Origin: Lachnospiraceae bacterium
GTDB taxonomy: Bacteria; Bacillota; Clostridia; Lachnospirales; Lachnospiraceae
DNA: 64,000 nucleotides
Reading direction: 5' to 3'
NCBI GenBank assembly: GCA_022510615.1
Contig: JAFLTC010000008.1
Span: 1 to 64,000 of the forward strand
In this document: in pieces, positions 1 through 8,259 of the stretch
Position numbering within the stretch: position 1 is the first letter of the stretch
Layout: each line of letters begins with the position of its first letter
Made by a program: the position numbers and the translations under genes
The notes under the pieces: model-generated
Database searches by the model: none
What the model saw: only the letters and a program-made list of their open reading frames with translations
What the model was told of the DNA's origin: nothing

Positions 1-35
1 AAGATTAAAATATATAACCGGCTAAAAAGCCAAAC

Positions 36-120
36 GGAGAAGGTGGGATTCGAACCCACGGCCCCTTTCGGAGTCACCGGTTTTCAAGACCGGCTCCTTA
101 AACCACTCGGACACCTCTCC
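36..120 (-). tRNA. tRNA-Ser (anticodon UGA)
   Basis: The minus strand folds as a class II tRNA of 85 nt. The 5' end GGAGAGG pairs with the 3' CTTCTCC (one G-U pair), the T arm carries GGTTCGAATCC, and the anticodon loop reads CTTGAAA, giving UGA, which decodes UCA and related serine codons. The long variable arm between the anticodon and T arms is typical of tRNA-Ser. CCA is not encoded. A short GGCT/AGCC hairpin lies just downstream, at about 19-30, but has no clear T-run. The gene follows tsaD on the same strand. Confidence 0.96.
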
Positions 121-192
121 AAGACTGCTTGAACAGTATATCATTCCACATATGGGCGTGTCAAGATAATTTTATAAATATTCAACTTATTT

Positions 193-1215
193 TCATTCGC
201 CCAGTTTCAGTCCCGGCACCGCATTCAGGTCCAGACCGTGGCGTACTCCGTTTCGATAGTCATAATAGCCTGCCGCCCCGATCATCGCCGCATTATCCGT
301 ACAGAGAATTGGCGTTGGCAGATAAAACTCATATCCGTCTTTTTCACAGGCGGCCTTCATCCCCTCCCGCAGGCCGGTGTTACAGGCTACGCCCCCGGCA
401 ATTGCCACCTTGGAGATTCCCAGATTCTTCGCTGCTAACATCGTATGCTCCACCAGCACATCTACCACAGCGCACTGGAAGGATGCGGCAACATCCGCCT
501 TGGAATATTCAATCTGTTTCATTTTACACTCATTCAGGTAATTTAATACTGCGGATTTCAGACCGCTAAAACTGAAATCATAAGGAGCTCCTTCAATAGA
601 TGCTCTTGGAAATTCAATTGCCTTTTCATTTCCTTCCTTTGATAATCTGTCGATTTCCGGTCCTCCGGGATACCCTAATCCGATAGCTCTCGCCACCTTG
701 TCAAAGGCTTCTCCCGCTGCGTCATCCCGGGTCCTGCCCAGTATTTCATACTGACCGTAATCCCGTACTACAACAAGATGGCTGTGTCCACCGGATGCCA
801 CCAGACATAAAAAAGGCGGTTCCAAATCCGGATTCGCAATATAGTTAGCAGAGATATGTCCCTCAATATGATGTACCCCTACCAACGGTTTTCCCACTGC
901 ATAGCTGATAGCTTTTGCCGCTCCCACACCAACCAGTAAAGCTCCAACCAGTCCGGGACCATAGGTGACACAGATTACATCGATGTCATCCAATGTTTTC
1001 CCAGCCTCAGTAAGAGCTTCTTCAATGACCTGATTAATTTTTTCAATATGCTTACGGGAAGCAATTTCAGGAACTACTCCACCATATAATTTGTGAATAT
1101 CAATCTGTGATGCGATAATATTAGAACGGACATCTCTTCCGTTTACCACTACCGCTGCCGCCGTCTCGTCACAAGAACTTTCTATAGCAAGAACAGCTAT
1201 CTCTTTTTCACCCAT
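193..1215 (-). CDS. tsaD: tRNA N6-adenosine threonylcarbamoyltransferase TsaD
   Basis: TsaD transfers the threonylcarbamoyl group from TC-AMP to A37 of ANN-decoding tRNAs, making t6A together with TsaB and TsaE in the cytoplasm. The 340-residue length is normal for the family. Visible hallmarks are the N-terminal [13 protein letters not shown] of the ASKHA fold, the metal-binding HHIEGH at about residues 115-120 (HxxxH), ASGGHSHLV, and the C-terminal GGVACN and CTDNAAMIG. The start ATG lies one base after the stop of the upstream membrane-protein gene, so the two are translationally close. TsaE and TsaB are encoded upstream on the same strand, so the partners sit in one cluster. Confidence 0.97.
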   Translation of the reverse strand: MGEKEIAVLAIESSCDETAAAVVVNGRDVRSNIIASQIDIHKLYGGVVPEIASRKHIEKINQVIEEALTEAGKTLDDIDVICVTYGPGLVGALLVGVGAAKAISYAVGKPLVGVHHIEGHISANYIANPDLEPPFLCLVASGGHSHLVVVRDYGQYEILGRTRDDAAGEAFDKVARAIGLGYPGGPEIDRLSKEGNEKAIEFPRASIEGAPYDFSFSGLKSAVLNYLNECKMKQIEYSKADVAASFQCAVVDVLVEHTMLAAKNLGISKVAIAGGVACNTGLREGMKAACEKDGYEFYLPTPILCTDNAAMIGAAGYYDYRNGVRHGLDLNAVPGLKLGE

Positions 1216-1216
1216 A

Positions 1217-1825
1217 CTACTCTTCCTTGTCTGTTACCTGATTCTGTTTTGCTGCCTGAAAGCCTAAAATTTTCCACTTGTCATCTTCATTGACCAGAAT
1301 GAAATCCTGATATGATTTTGCATATTTGCCACTATTATTTATAAAATAGGAAATCCGTATGTTGGCACATTCTCTGCCGCCAATCGTTTTATACTCTACG
1401 GATGTAGCCGGCTCAGCAGAATAACTGACAATCTTACTTTTATCCTGTTTGAATTCTCCCACTTCTTCTTCCAGCTTTGACAGGTGGCTTTCTTCCTTAT
1501 TACTCTCCAGCAAATCACTGCTGTACATGACACGGAGCTGTTTTAACAAGGAAAGGAATTCCTCCTCATCCACAGAAGCATTATACAAGCACTGGTTCAG
1601 CCGTCCCCACAGTTTCATTACCTCTGTCGGCGTTTCCGGATAGCCCGTTTTTAAGTCCTTGGCAATCAGCTTTTCCACCTCCGTAGTCGGGGTACGCACC
1701 TCCGTCTCCATCTGTTCTTTTTTCATATACTGATAATACACAGCCAGACAGCCAAGTACTACCATACATGCAATAAAGGTAAATGCTGTCATATTTTTTT
1801 TCAATTTTTCTCCAAAACGCTTCAT
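1217..1825 (-). CDS. Single-pass membrane protein of unknown function
   Basis: A 202-residue protein with a short basic N-terminus, one hydrophobic segment at about residues 13-32 ([15 protein letters not shown]) and a long hydrophilic remainder, so it is probably anchored in the membrane with the bulk outside. No catalytic motif is recognised. The C-terminal part ([15 protein letters not shown]) resembles the end of NTF2-like or accessory-domain folds, which is only a guess. It sits between rnz and tsaD with very short spacers (1 bp to tsaD, 18 bp from rnz), so it is probably co-transcribed with them. Confidence 0.8.
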   Translation of the reverse strand: MKRFGEKLKKNMTAFTFIACMVVLGCLAVYYQYMKKEQMETEVRTPTTEVEKLIAKDLKTGYPETPTEVMKLWGRLNQCLYNASVDEEEFLSLLKQLRVMYSSDLLESNKEESHLSKLEEEVGEFKQDKSKIVSYSAEPATSVEYKTIGGRECANIRISYFINNSGKYAKSYQDFILVNEDDKWKILGFQAAKQNQVTDKEE

Positions 1826-1843
1826 GTGCTCCCCCTCCTTCTC

Positions 1844-2758
1844 TTATTCATCCTTGTCAAAATTCAATACAAGATTCTTCCTGTCTTTTCCCGGCTTTGC
1901 ATGGGGAAAGATTTTTCTCGTTTTTTCCATATATTCCTCCGGACGTATCAGGGACGGGCTATAATGCGTCAGCCAGAGCTCTGCTACCTCTGCCTCCTTT
2001 GCTAGCGATGCCGCCTCTCCAAAGGTCATATGTTTATTTTCTTTCGCCTTAACCGCCATATCCTCCTCACCATACATACCTTCGCAGATAAAAAGATCCG
2101 CTTTTTTTGCACATTCGGCAATCTCCGATATTGGACGGCTATCGGTACAATACGTTATTTTTAATCCCTTTCGCGCCTCTCCCAGTACCATGTCCGGAGT
2201 GTATAACATACCATCGTCAGATACATCTTCACCCTTTTGCAAACGGCTCCAGACTTTCATCGGCACCTGGTTTTCCTTTGCCTTTTCCATATCAAATTTA
2301 CCGGCTCTCCGGATAATCTGGCTGTATCCGTAACAGGGTACTGTGTGATTCACACGAAAGGCTTCTAAGTAATATCCGTCACGCTCAATCTGTTCTAATC
2401 TTTCCGTTAATTCTATGTAATAAATCTCAAAGGGCAGCCCCTGAGCAATAATCAGCAATGCCTCTACCACCCTTTTCGTCCCCTTGGGACCGATAATTGT
2501 CAACGGCTCGGTGCGCTCTGCATTTCCCATGGAAAGCAAAAGCCCCGGCAGCCCACTGATATGGTCACCATGAACATGAGTAATACAAATCGTGTCGATC
2601 GAATGTATGCTCCAACCCTGCTCACGGATACTTACCTGTGTTCCCTCACCGCAATCAATCAAAAGGCTGCTCCCATTAAAACGTGTCATCAGGGCCGTCA
2701 ATGCTCTTCTTGGCAGTGGCATCATACCGCTGGTGCCTAACAGGCAGACATCCAACAT
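1844..2758 (-). CDS. rnz: Ribonuclease Z (tRNA 3' endonuclease)
   Basis: This metallo-beta-lactamase-fold nuclease trims the 3' trailer of tRNA precursors that lack an encoded CCA. The 304-residue length matches the short bacterial RNase Z form. The zinc-binding HVHGDH motif is at residues 61-66, with the N-terminal LGTSGMMPLPRRA, the later CTDSRP and the C-terminal LTHYSP histidine motif. A GGAGG Shine-Dalgarno precedes the ATG. The neighbouring tRNA-Ser gene lacks an encoded CCA, consistent with need for this enzyme. Confidence 0.95.
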   Translation of the reverse strand: MLDVCLLGTSGMMPLPRRALTALMTRFNGSSLLIDCGEGTQVSIREQGWSIHSIDTICITHVHGDHISGLPGLLLSMGNAERTEPLTIIGPKGTKRVVEALLIIAQGLPFEIYYIELTERLEQIERDGYYLEAFRVNHTVPCYGYSQIIRRAGKFDMEKAKENQVPMKVWSRLQKGEDVSDDGMLYTPDMVLGEARKGLKITYCTDSRPISEIAECAKKADLFICEGMYGEEDMAVKAKENKHMTFGEAASLAKEAEVAELWLTHYSPSLIRPEEYMEKTRKIFPHAKPGKDRKNLVLNFDKDE

Positions 2759-2852
2759 GATATAATCCTCCGTTCATTCCAATCAATTCCATTCTAGCAC
2801 ATATGAAATCCTTTTTCAAACCTTATTTTTCAGGCAAATAGGAATTTATAAC

Positions 2853-2885
2853 AAAAAAAAAGCCAGACAGCTATGCCGTCTAGCT
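2853..2885 (-). terminator. Intrinsic terminator after the zinc-ribbon gene
   Basis: On the minus strand AGCTAGACGGC pairs with GCTGTCTGGCT across an ATA loop (two wobble pairs), followed by a run of T. The left arm contains the last codon and the TAG stop of the 74-residue gene, so the terminator starts inside the coding sequence. Confidence 0.85.
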
Positions 2886-3104
2886 TAATACTTCACTTTT
2901 GGGTAAAATCCGGACAGGCTTTTGAAATCCTGCAATCATTATATCATAGCAGTCCTCACAGAGAACAAATTCATGGATTTCCAAATCTTTCTTTGAAAAA
3001 TATCCCCAGTCCTTTTTGACACACAATGCGTCCTCCTGCAAAATTCCATCTTTGCTTTTCAATTCTCTGCCACAGGAGCTGCAATAGCATTCCTTTTCTG
3101 ACAC
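2880..3104 (-). CDS. Small zinc-ribbon-like protein, unknown function
   Basis: A 74-residue protein with two CxxC knuckles, CSSC near residue 8 and CEDC near residue 50, which suggests one structural zinc site. The start is GTG, preceded by a purine-rich AAGGGGGAA at suitable spacing. The reading frame closes at a terminator that includes its stop codon. It occupies the place, between tsaB and the following genes, where many Firmicutes carry rimI. It is not an acetyltransferase and no function is assigned. Confidence 0.7.
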   Translation of the reverse strand: MSEKECYCSSCGRELKSKDGILQEDALCVKKDWGYFSKKDLEIHEFVLCEDCYDIMIAGFQKPVRILPKSEVLS

Positions 3105-3190
3105 CGGAATTCCCCCTTCTCTTAAAGATATGTTTATTATAACAAAAAAATCACCGGCATTCTACTTGTAATATTTGGCACCCGCCAGGT

Positions 3191-3218
3191 TAGCACGATG
3201 GCGCCAATTTGAACCCTG
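3191..3218. repeat. Half copy of dispersed palindromic repeat (copy A)
   Basis: The 28 bp beginning TAGCACGATGGCGCC and ending TTTGAACCCTG match the left half and loop of the palindromic repeat seen at 39101-39151 (inverted) and at 15514-15567. The right half is missing, and the tsaB stop codon begins five bases after the match. Nothing else is recognised in the 118 bp gap around it. Confidence 0.75.
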
Positions 3219-3222
3219 CTCT

Positions 3223-3930
3223 TCAATTTCTTTCCTGTCTTTCCAGTCGCTCCCGTTCTGCCTGAGAAAGTCTGAGATAGATCGGCGCAAACTCTCCGGC
3301 TTTTACCAGATACCCCTCCTCCAGATACATTCGCCCCAGTGCCGCCACAGAAGAAGCGCGCTGGTATCGGACACTATCCGCCCCAAAGTCATAGGGTATC
3401 TGAATCTCTTTTTCTAATTTTTCCTTAAAAACAGGAACCCCGTCTCCAATCAATAGAACCGGTTTTCCAAACTCATTTATTTTTTCTATCATTTTTTCTA
3501 TCGGTGCTGCTTCCTGATTCACAAGAGCTACCGGCTTTTTTTCCTTTACATCATAAATTCCATAATATACCTGGCTTCGTCTGGCGTCCATCAGCGGACA
3601 GACAAGGGCATCTGCACCGGACAGATTAAATGCCAGTCCCTCCAGTGCCGGAACCGGAACAATCGGAATCCCAAGAGCCTGAGCAAGTCCCTTTGCCGTA
3701 GAAGCACCGATGCGCAGTCCAGTAAAGGAACCGGGTCCCGATGCCACCGCTATGGCATCCAGCTCCTTTACATCAATTTCTGCCATCTGCAACATATCGT
3801 GTATCATGGGAAGCAAAGTCTGAGAATGCGTCTTTTTATTATGAATCGTATATTCGCCTACCAATACATCGTCACATAGCAAAGCAACAGTTGCCGCCAG
3901 ACCGGAACTGTCAATCGCCAATAAGTTCAT
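3223..3930 (-). CDS. tsaB: tRNA threonylcarbamoyladenosine biosynthesis protein TsaB
   Basis: TsaB is the inactive ASKHA paralogue that dimerises with TsaD and is needed for t6A synthesis. The 235 residues start MNLLAIDSSG and contain the family signature ASGPGSFTGLRIG near residue 65. The degraded metal site expected of TsaB is consistent with its scaffold role. A GGAG Shine-Dalgarno lies 8 bases before the ATG, and tsaE ends 15 bp upstream. The usual downstream neighbour rimI is absent, and a partial repeat copy sits immediately after the stop. Confidence 0.95.
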   Translation of the reverse strand: MNLLAIDSSGLAATVALLCDDVLVGEYTIHNKKTHSQTLLPMIHDMLQMAEIDVKELDAIAVASGPGSFTGLRIGASTAKGLAQALGIPIVPVPALEGLAFNLSGADALVCPLMDARRSQVYYGIYDVKEKKPVALVNQEAAPIEKMIEKINEFGKPVLLIGDGVPVFKEKLEKEIQIPYDFGADSVRYQRASSVAALGRMYLEEGYLVKAGEFAPIYLRLSQAERERLERQERN

Positions 3931-3945
3931 ACTGCCATCTCCTGT

Positions 3946-4362
3946 CTACTCCATTGTTATCCTTCGATAATCAAAGCCTTTTTCCAAATCCTTCTCAATC
4001 CGGATTGTCTTACACTGTGCCGGTAAAATCTCTTGAATCAAAGAGGCCCATTCAATCAGACACACACCCTCTCCAAATAAATAGCTCTCAAATCCAATTT
4101 CAATCATTTCCTCCGGGTCGGCAATCCGGTACACATCAAAATGATACAGGGGAATTCTCCCCTCCGAATATTCCTGCAAAATGGTAAAGGTGGGACTGGT
4201 AACCGGTTCCGTAATGCCAAGTCCTAAGGCAAATCCTTTGGCAAATACGGTTTTCCCTACACCAAGATCTCCCTCCAGAAGAAAGATTTCTCCCGGCTTT
4301 ACACCGGCACCGAGTTTTTCCGCTATCTGAAATGTATCCTGCTCACGAAAGCTCTCCCACAT
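3946..4362 (-). CDS. tsaE: tRNA threonylcarbamoyladenosine biosynthesis ATPase TsaE
   Basis: A P-loop ATPase that drives turnover of the TsaB-TsaD complex in t6A synthesis. The Walker A motif GDLGVGKT is at about residues 31-38, followed by the conserved SPTFTILQEY and YHFDVYRI. The ORF track begins 19 codons further upstream, inside the preceding gene. The ATG at 4362 is preferred because AGGGAG lies 5 bases before it, and an alternative ATG at 4365 forms an ATGA overlap with the stop of the preceding gene. The resulting 138 residues fit the family. Confidence 0.94.
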   Translation of the reverse strand: MWESFREQDTFQIAEKLGAGVKPGEIFLLEGDLGVGKTVFAKGFALGLGITEPVTSPTFTILQEYSEGRIPLYHFDVYRIADPEEMIEIGFESYLFGEGVCLIEWASLIQEILPAQCKTIRIEKDLEKGFDYRRITME

Positions 4363-4838
4363 CATTTCTCCCTGCGCTCCTTCATAAAGTCCACCAGCTC
4401 GGAAAAATGCCCATCGCACTGTGACTCCGGCAGAATAAATGCGCTCACCGTTGACATATAGACATAAATGGCGTCCTTCCGGTATATAATTTTGCGTATT
4501 TCCTTCCAGGCAAACTGCTGTTTTTGTTCTTTCTGGCTGATCATAATCCCCTTCTCATCAAAGATATAGTGAAAGGGCAGTTGGAATTCCTCCTGCTGCA
4601 GCTGTTTTCTTCCCTTCATTAACAGCATCATCGGCTGTAACACCGTAAACAGCAAAGCTAACGTCACTAAAATTCCCTTTTGGGTACCGGTCCAGTCACT
4701 CCATCTCATCACTAACACCACAACTGCCGCTACACTAATGACCACTCCCAGAATACCGGAGAGCTTGGCATAGTTATGAAACAAAAGAAAGCGGCTCAGT
4801 GATTTTTTATCCAGTATAACATCGAATTCAAACAACAT
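4362..4838 (-). CDS. YcxB-like membrane protein
   Basis: A 158-residue protein with two hydrophobic segments (about residues 28-45 and 52-74) followed by a soluble tail. The tail FHYIFDEKGIMI ... WKEIRKIIYRKDAIYVYMS ... FILPES follows the pattern of YcxB-like C-terminal domains, whose role is unknown. It is first in the tsa operon, overlaps tsaE by a few bases, and is preceded by a clear promoter that shares its -35 box with the divergent gene. Confidence 0.75.
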   Translation of the reverse strand: MLFEFDVILDKKSLSRFLLFHNYAKLSGILGVVISVAAVVVLVMRWSDWTGTQKGILVTLALLFTVLQPMMLLMKGRKQLQQEEFQLPFHYIFDEKGIMISQKEQKQQFAWKEIRKIIYRKDAIYVYMSTVSAFILPESQCDGHFSELVDFMKERREK

Positions 4839-4866
4839 TCATTTCCTCCCTGCTTTTTTCGATATT

Positions 4867-4895
4867 AGTATATCAAAAGCAGGTTTCGTTGACAA
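4867..4895 (-). promoter_or_regulatory. Sigma-A promoter for the YcxB-tsaE-tsaB operon
   Basis: Read on the minus strand: TTGTCA (4890-4895), a 17 bp spacer, TATACT (4867-4872). The start codon of the first gene is about 30 bp further on. The -35 box overlaps that of the plus-strand promoter at 4889-4917. Confidence 0.75.
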
Positions 4896-4917
4896 CCCCA
4901 ACGATTTTTTATAAAAT
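4889..4917 (+). promoter_or_regulatory. Sigma-A promoter for the 712-residue membrane protein
   Basis: TTGACA at 4889-4894, a 17 bp spacer and TAAAAT at 4912-4917. It lies upstream of the chosen start at 4949 and excludes the ORF-track start at 4889, which would fall inside the promoter. Confidence 0.75.
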
Positions 4918-4948
4918 GAAAAAACAAGAGGATGAATGGAGGATTACT

Positions 4949-7087
4949 ATGTTTGGCTCACTACTAGGAAATATAGCTGGAATACTTTATTTTATGGCTT
5001 TTCAGATACTTGGCATACTGCTTGCCCTGTTACTTTTTAAGAAGGAAAAATTATGCCTTACTCTGTTATTCGGTAGCACTATAGGAAGCTTTTCCCTGCA
5101 ATGGCTTCCGGTTTTATATGCTTTTTTCTTTCAGTTTTCCGTGCGCGCTCATATTTTTGCACTTTTTACGATGATAGTTCTCGTTAGCGCTTTCTATTAT
5201 TTATCAAAGGAACGGAGTTTTTTAAACGGGCGGAAAATAAAACCGGACCTTCTCGGTGTTTTCCGGGAAAATCCTGTCCTGTTTCTTTTACTGCCGCTGT
5301 TTGTCTATGTCGTTATCGTACTGCTGCACCATACGATTTCTTACAGAAATGGCATACTGTACAGCGGACAGGGTACCTGGGGTGATATGAGTATGCACTT
5401 AGGCTTTGTTACCAGCATTGCAAAGCAAAAAGCATTTCCACCGGAATATTCCATTTTACCGGGAACCAAACTCGCCTATCCGTTTCTTTCCGACAGTATT
5501 TCCTCCAGCATTTATATTTGGGGAACCTCTCTTAGGATAGCCTATCTGCTTCCCATGTTTTTTGCGTTTTTTCAGGTATTTTTTGGTATGTATACCCTGG
5601 CCAAATATCTGTTACAGAAAATGGGAACCGTTTTTCGCGGAAAAGCTTTTCTGGCCTTTGCCCTATTCTTTTTCAACGGCGGTCTCGGTTTCTACTATTT
5701 TATAAACAAGGGATTTTTTAATGAAAATTTCACCCGGATCTTTACCGCATTTTATCAGACACCAACAAACTATACGGATGCTAACATCCAGTGGCACAAT
5801 ATTATTTGTGATATGCTGATTCCTCAGCGTGCCACCCTCTTTGGCTGGGCAATCCTCTTTCCCATTCTGGTTCTTTTAATGAAAGCCATTTCCGGGAAGG
5901 AGAGAAACTACTTTATCATTGCCGGTGTTATGGCAGGGGGGCTCCCGCTGATTCACACCCATTCCTTTCTGGCACTTGGGGTTTTATGTGCCGGCTTTCT
6001 CACTCTGGATTTATATCACCGGGGCCAAAAGGGGGATGAAAATAAGCGTTTTCCTTGGCCAGTGCGGCTCATCATTGTACTGGTATTCCTTTTTAGCATG
6101 ACTATCATCAGCATAAAGCAGTTTTCGGATAATCCATTGGAAGAGGATATTTTTCTCTATATTGGAATTTTCATGATTGCTATTTTTGCCGGTATATTTG
6201 CATATCAGCTAAAAAAAGGATTTTCCAAAGAAATTCTACTTACCTGGGGCATCTTTCTCGGCATTGTGTTAATACTTGCCCTGCCGCAGCTCTTTGGCTT
6301 TACGTTCCGGCAGGCACAGGGAGATAATTTTGTCCGGGGCATGTTTAACTGGGCAAATGGCGGCGATGTGGCAGATGGATATCCGATATTCTATCTTAAA
6401 AATCTTGGAATTTTGTTCCCGCTTGCCCTGCTAATGCTTATTTTTGGTACAAAACGCCAGATACAGCTTGTACTTCCTGCCACTTTTCTCTGGCTAATTT
6501 GTGAATTTATCGTATTTCAGCCAAATCCTTATGACAATAACAAGTTACTGTTAGTGTCCTATCTTTTCTTTTGTATTGCCATCTCCGATTTTGTCTGGGA
6601 AATGGCAGGAATGCTGTTTACAAAAATGAAATGGATGCGCGGTATCACCATATCTCTTATTGCAGCGGTGTCCGTATTTGCCGCTGTACTGACGATGGGT
6701 CGGGAATATGTTTCCGAGCTTGAACTGTTTGACAGTACTTATGCCGCTCTGGCAGAATGGGTGGAAGAAAATACAGAGCCAACAGATACTTTTCTCACTG
6801 CAGACAACCATAATAACGCCATTGCTGCCCTGACTGGCCGCAATATTGTATGCGGAAGCGGAAGCTATTTGTATTACCATGGAATCAATTATGGACAGAA
6901 TGAATTTGATGTAGAAATCATGTATGAAGACCCTTCCCAGAGAGAATTGTTATTGGAGCATTATAATGTGGACTATATCGTCATAGGCAGTAACGAAAGA
7001 AACACCTATCTCATCGATCTGGATACGATACTGAAAGATTATTCCATTGTGTATGAAAACAATGACCTTGTAGTGTTGGCGGTTTAA
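4949..7087 (+). CDS. Large polytopic membrane protein, GT-C glycosyltransferase style
   Basis: A 712-residue protein with more than ten hydrophobic segments filling roughly residues 1-590, then an extracytoplasmic tail with AALAEWVEENTEPTDTFLT, GRNIVCGSG and VDYIVIGSNER. This architecture and tail (a WxxENTxxxDxFLT stretch, then an LTGR motif) are typical of GT-C-fold polyprenyl-phosphate-sugar transferases and DUF2298-like proteins, but no exact family is claimed. The start at 4949 is set by TGGAGG five bases upstream; two upstream in-frame ATGs lie in or next to the promoter. The last codons and stop are part of a perfect 12 bp stem. It is transcribed alone, divergent from the tsa cluster. 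It may glycosylate a wall polymer, which is an inference. Confidence 0.8.
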   Translation: MFGSLLGNIAGILYFMAFQILGILLALLLFKKEKLCLTLLFGSTIGSFSLQWLPVLYAFFFQFSVRAHIFALFTMIVLVSAFYYLSKERSFLNGRKIKPDLLGVFRENPVLFLLLPLFVYVVIVLLHHTISYRNGILYSGQGTWGDMSMHLGFVTSIAKQKAFPPEYSILPGTKLAYPFLSDSISSSIYIWGTSLRIAYLLPMFFAFFQVFFGMYTLAKYLLQKMGTVFRGKAFLAFALFFFNGGLGFYYFINKGFFNENFTRIFTAFYQTPTNYTDANIQWHNIICDMLIPQRATLFGWAILFPILVLLMKAISGKERNYFIIAGVMAGGLPLIHTHSFLALGVLCAGFLTLDLYHRGQKGDENKRFPWPVRLIIVLVFLFSMTIISIKQFSDNPLEEDIFLYIGIFMIAIFAGIFAYQLKKGFSKEILLTWGIFLGIVLILALPQLFGFTFRQAQGDNFVRGMFNWANGGDVADGYPIFYLKNLGILFPLALLMLIFGTKRQIQLVLPATFLWLICEFIVFQPNPYDNNKLLLVSYLFFCIAISDFVWEMAGMLFTKMKWMRGITISLIAAVSVFAAVLTMGREYVSELELFDSTYAALAEWVEENTEPTDTFLTADNHNNAIAALTGRNIVCGSGSYLYYHGINYGQNEFDVEIMYEDPSQRELLLEHYNVDYIVIGSNERNTYLIDLDTILKDYSIVYENNDLVVLAV

Positions 7088-7107
7088 CATACCGGCACTA
7101 CAAGGTC
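7064..7107. terminator. Hairpin spanning the 3' end of the membrane-protein gene
   Basis: GACCTTGTAGTG (7064-7075) is perfectly complementary to CACTACAAGGTC (7096-7107), with a short inner GCGG/CCG stem. The stop codon lies in the loop. There is no clear T-run on either side, so it could be a factor-assisted terminator or an RNA-stabilising hairpin between two convergent genes. Confidence 0.6.
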
Positions 7108-7130
7108 AAAACATAGCATAACTGCGCCAA

Positions 7131-8252
7131 TTACCTGGAACTATATTGGATGACACCAAACTCTCTTTCCTCATCATAGGACATAGCCTCCGATTCGGAA
7201 GCCCTGCTCACAAGCAGATAGACATCCTCCTTACTATCCACCATTACATCGTAAATGATAGTATCTGTCAGACCATCAAAGGATCCTTCACTACTTACGG
7301 GTGTGAGCATCATCTCTTTCCCCATTTCTCCTAACCGGTACAGACCATAGGTGTTAAACACATACATCTGCCACTCCTCTGTATGGGTATCGTAATACCA
7401 GTCCCGTCCCCGTTTTTCCTCCGGAACCTCTTCTCCGAAATCTCCCTCGGCAGACATGGTTTCCAGATTCCGCCTCTCAAATAATTTTTTTCCTGTGGAA
7501 TAATAAATAATTTCACTTTCTCCAAAGCCAATATTTTTTTCAAACATCTCAACAGGAACATCGTCATTTTTTATAAGGATAGCACCGCTTTCACTGTCAA
7601 AATGTATCTGTGTGGTATTGTCCATCATAAGCACCGGTGTTCCATCCTCTAACACCCGGAAATTTGATACATCATTTGACAGGGTGTGTTCGGAGACGTC
7701 TCCGTTCTCTCCCTCAAACTGTAATTTAATTTCTTCCAGACTGTCCTGTCCCTCATCAAATTTCAGTACGGAAAACCGATACTGTTCCGGTCCGGAATCC
7801 ATACGTTCTGTAAACTGAACCAGTCCATATAGATTACCGTCATCGCCCCGGATAATAAAACGCGTGATAATACCAGCATCTTCCTCCTGTTTGAATCTTT
7901 TTGAGAGAGACTTCATACAGATTACCTTCATCTCCCATTCTCCGCCTTCCGTCAAGGCATACTCCAAAATCTGTCCATATTTAGACTCCGTATCATCCCT
8001 GCCTGCCTCCAGTACATAGAGGGCCGGTCTGCCTAACATATCGCGTTGCAAAAAACGTGTTTTTGGCTCACCATTAAATTCTACTACCTCTTCTTCTGCC
8101 ATTTTGTAGAAATCTATTTGCCGGTATTTCACAGTTTCTTTCGGCAAAGGTGTCGCCTGTTCTTCTTCCGGTTTTGCTCCCTCGCATCCACTGAATAAGA
8201 AAGTGGCAGCCAAAAATATTGCTAATAGCTTTTTCCTTTTCATGGTATCCAT
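7131..8252 (-). CDS. Secreted lipoprotein of unknown function
   Basis: A 373-residue protein with a type II signal peptide: basic MKRKK, a hydrophobic core and lipobox FSGC, giving an acylated cysteine near residue 23. The mature part is acidic and beta-rich with repeated short motifs such as DGTPVLMMDN, FNTYGLYRL and DVYLLVS, suggesting a beta-propeller-like or WD-like fold, but no family is recognised. It begins 7 bp after the tex stop, with GAGG overlapping the tex 3' end, so it is probably the second gene of the tex transcript. ATG at 8243 is a possible alternative start. Confidence 0.75.
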   Translation of the reverse strand: MDTMKRKKLLAIFLAATFLFSGCEGAKPEEEQATPLPKETVKYRQIDFYKMAEEEVVEFNGEPKTRFLQRDMLGRPALYVLEAGRDDTESKYGQILEYALTEGGEWEMKVICMKSLSKRFKQEEDAGIITRFIIRGDDGNLYGLVQFTERMDSGPEQYRFSVLKFDEGQDSLEEIKLQFEGENGDVSEHTLSNDVSNFRVLEDGTPVLMMDNTTQIHFDSESGAILIKNDDVPVEMFEKNIGFGESEIIYYSTGKKLFERRNLETMSAEGDFGEEVPEEKRGRDWYYDTHTEEWQMYVFNTYGLYRLGEMGKEMMLTPVSSEGSFDGLTDTIIYDVMVDSKEDVYLLVSRASESEAMSYDEEREFGVIQYSSR

Positions 8253-8259
8253 CCTTTCC

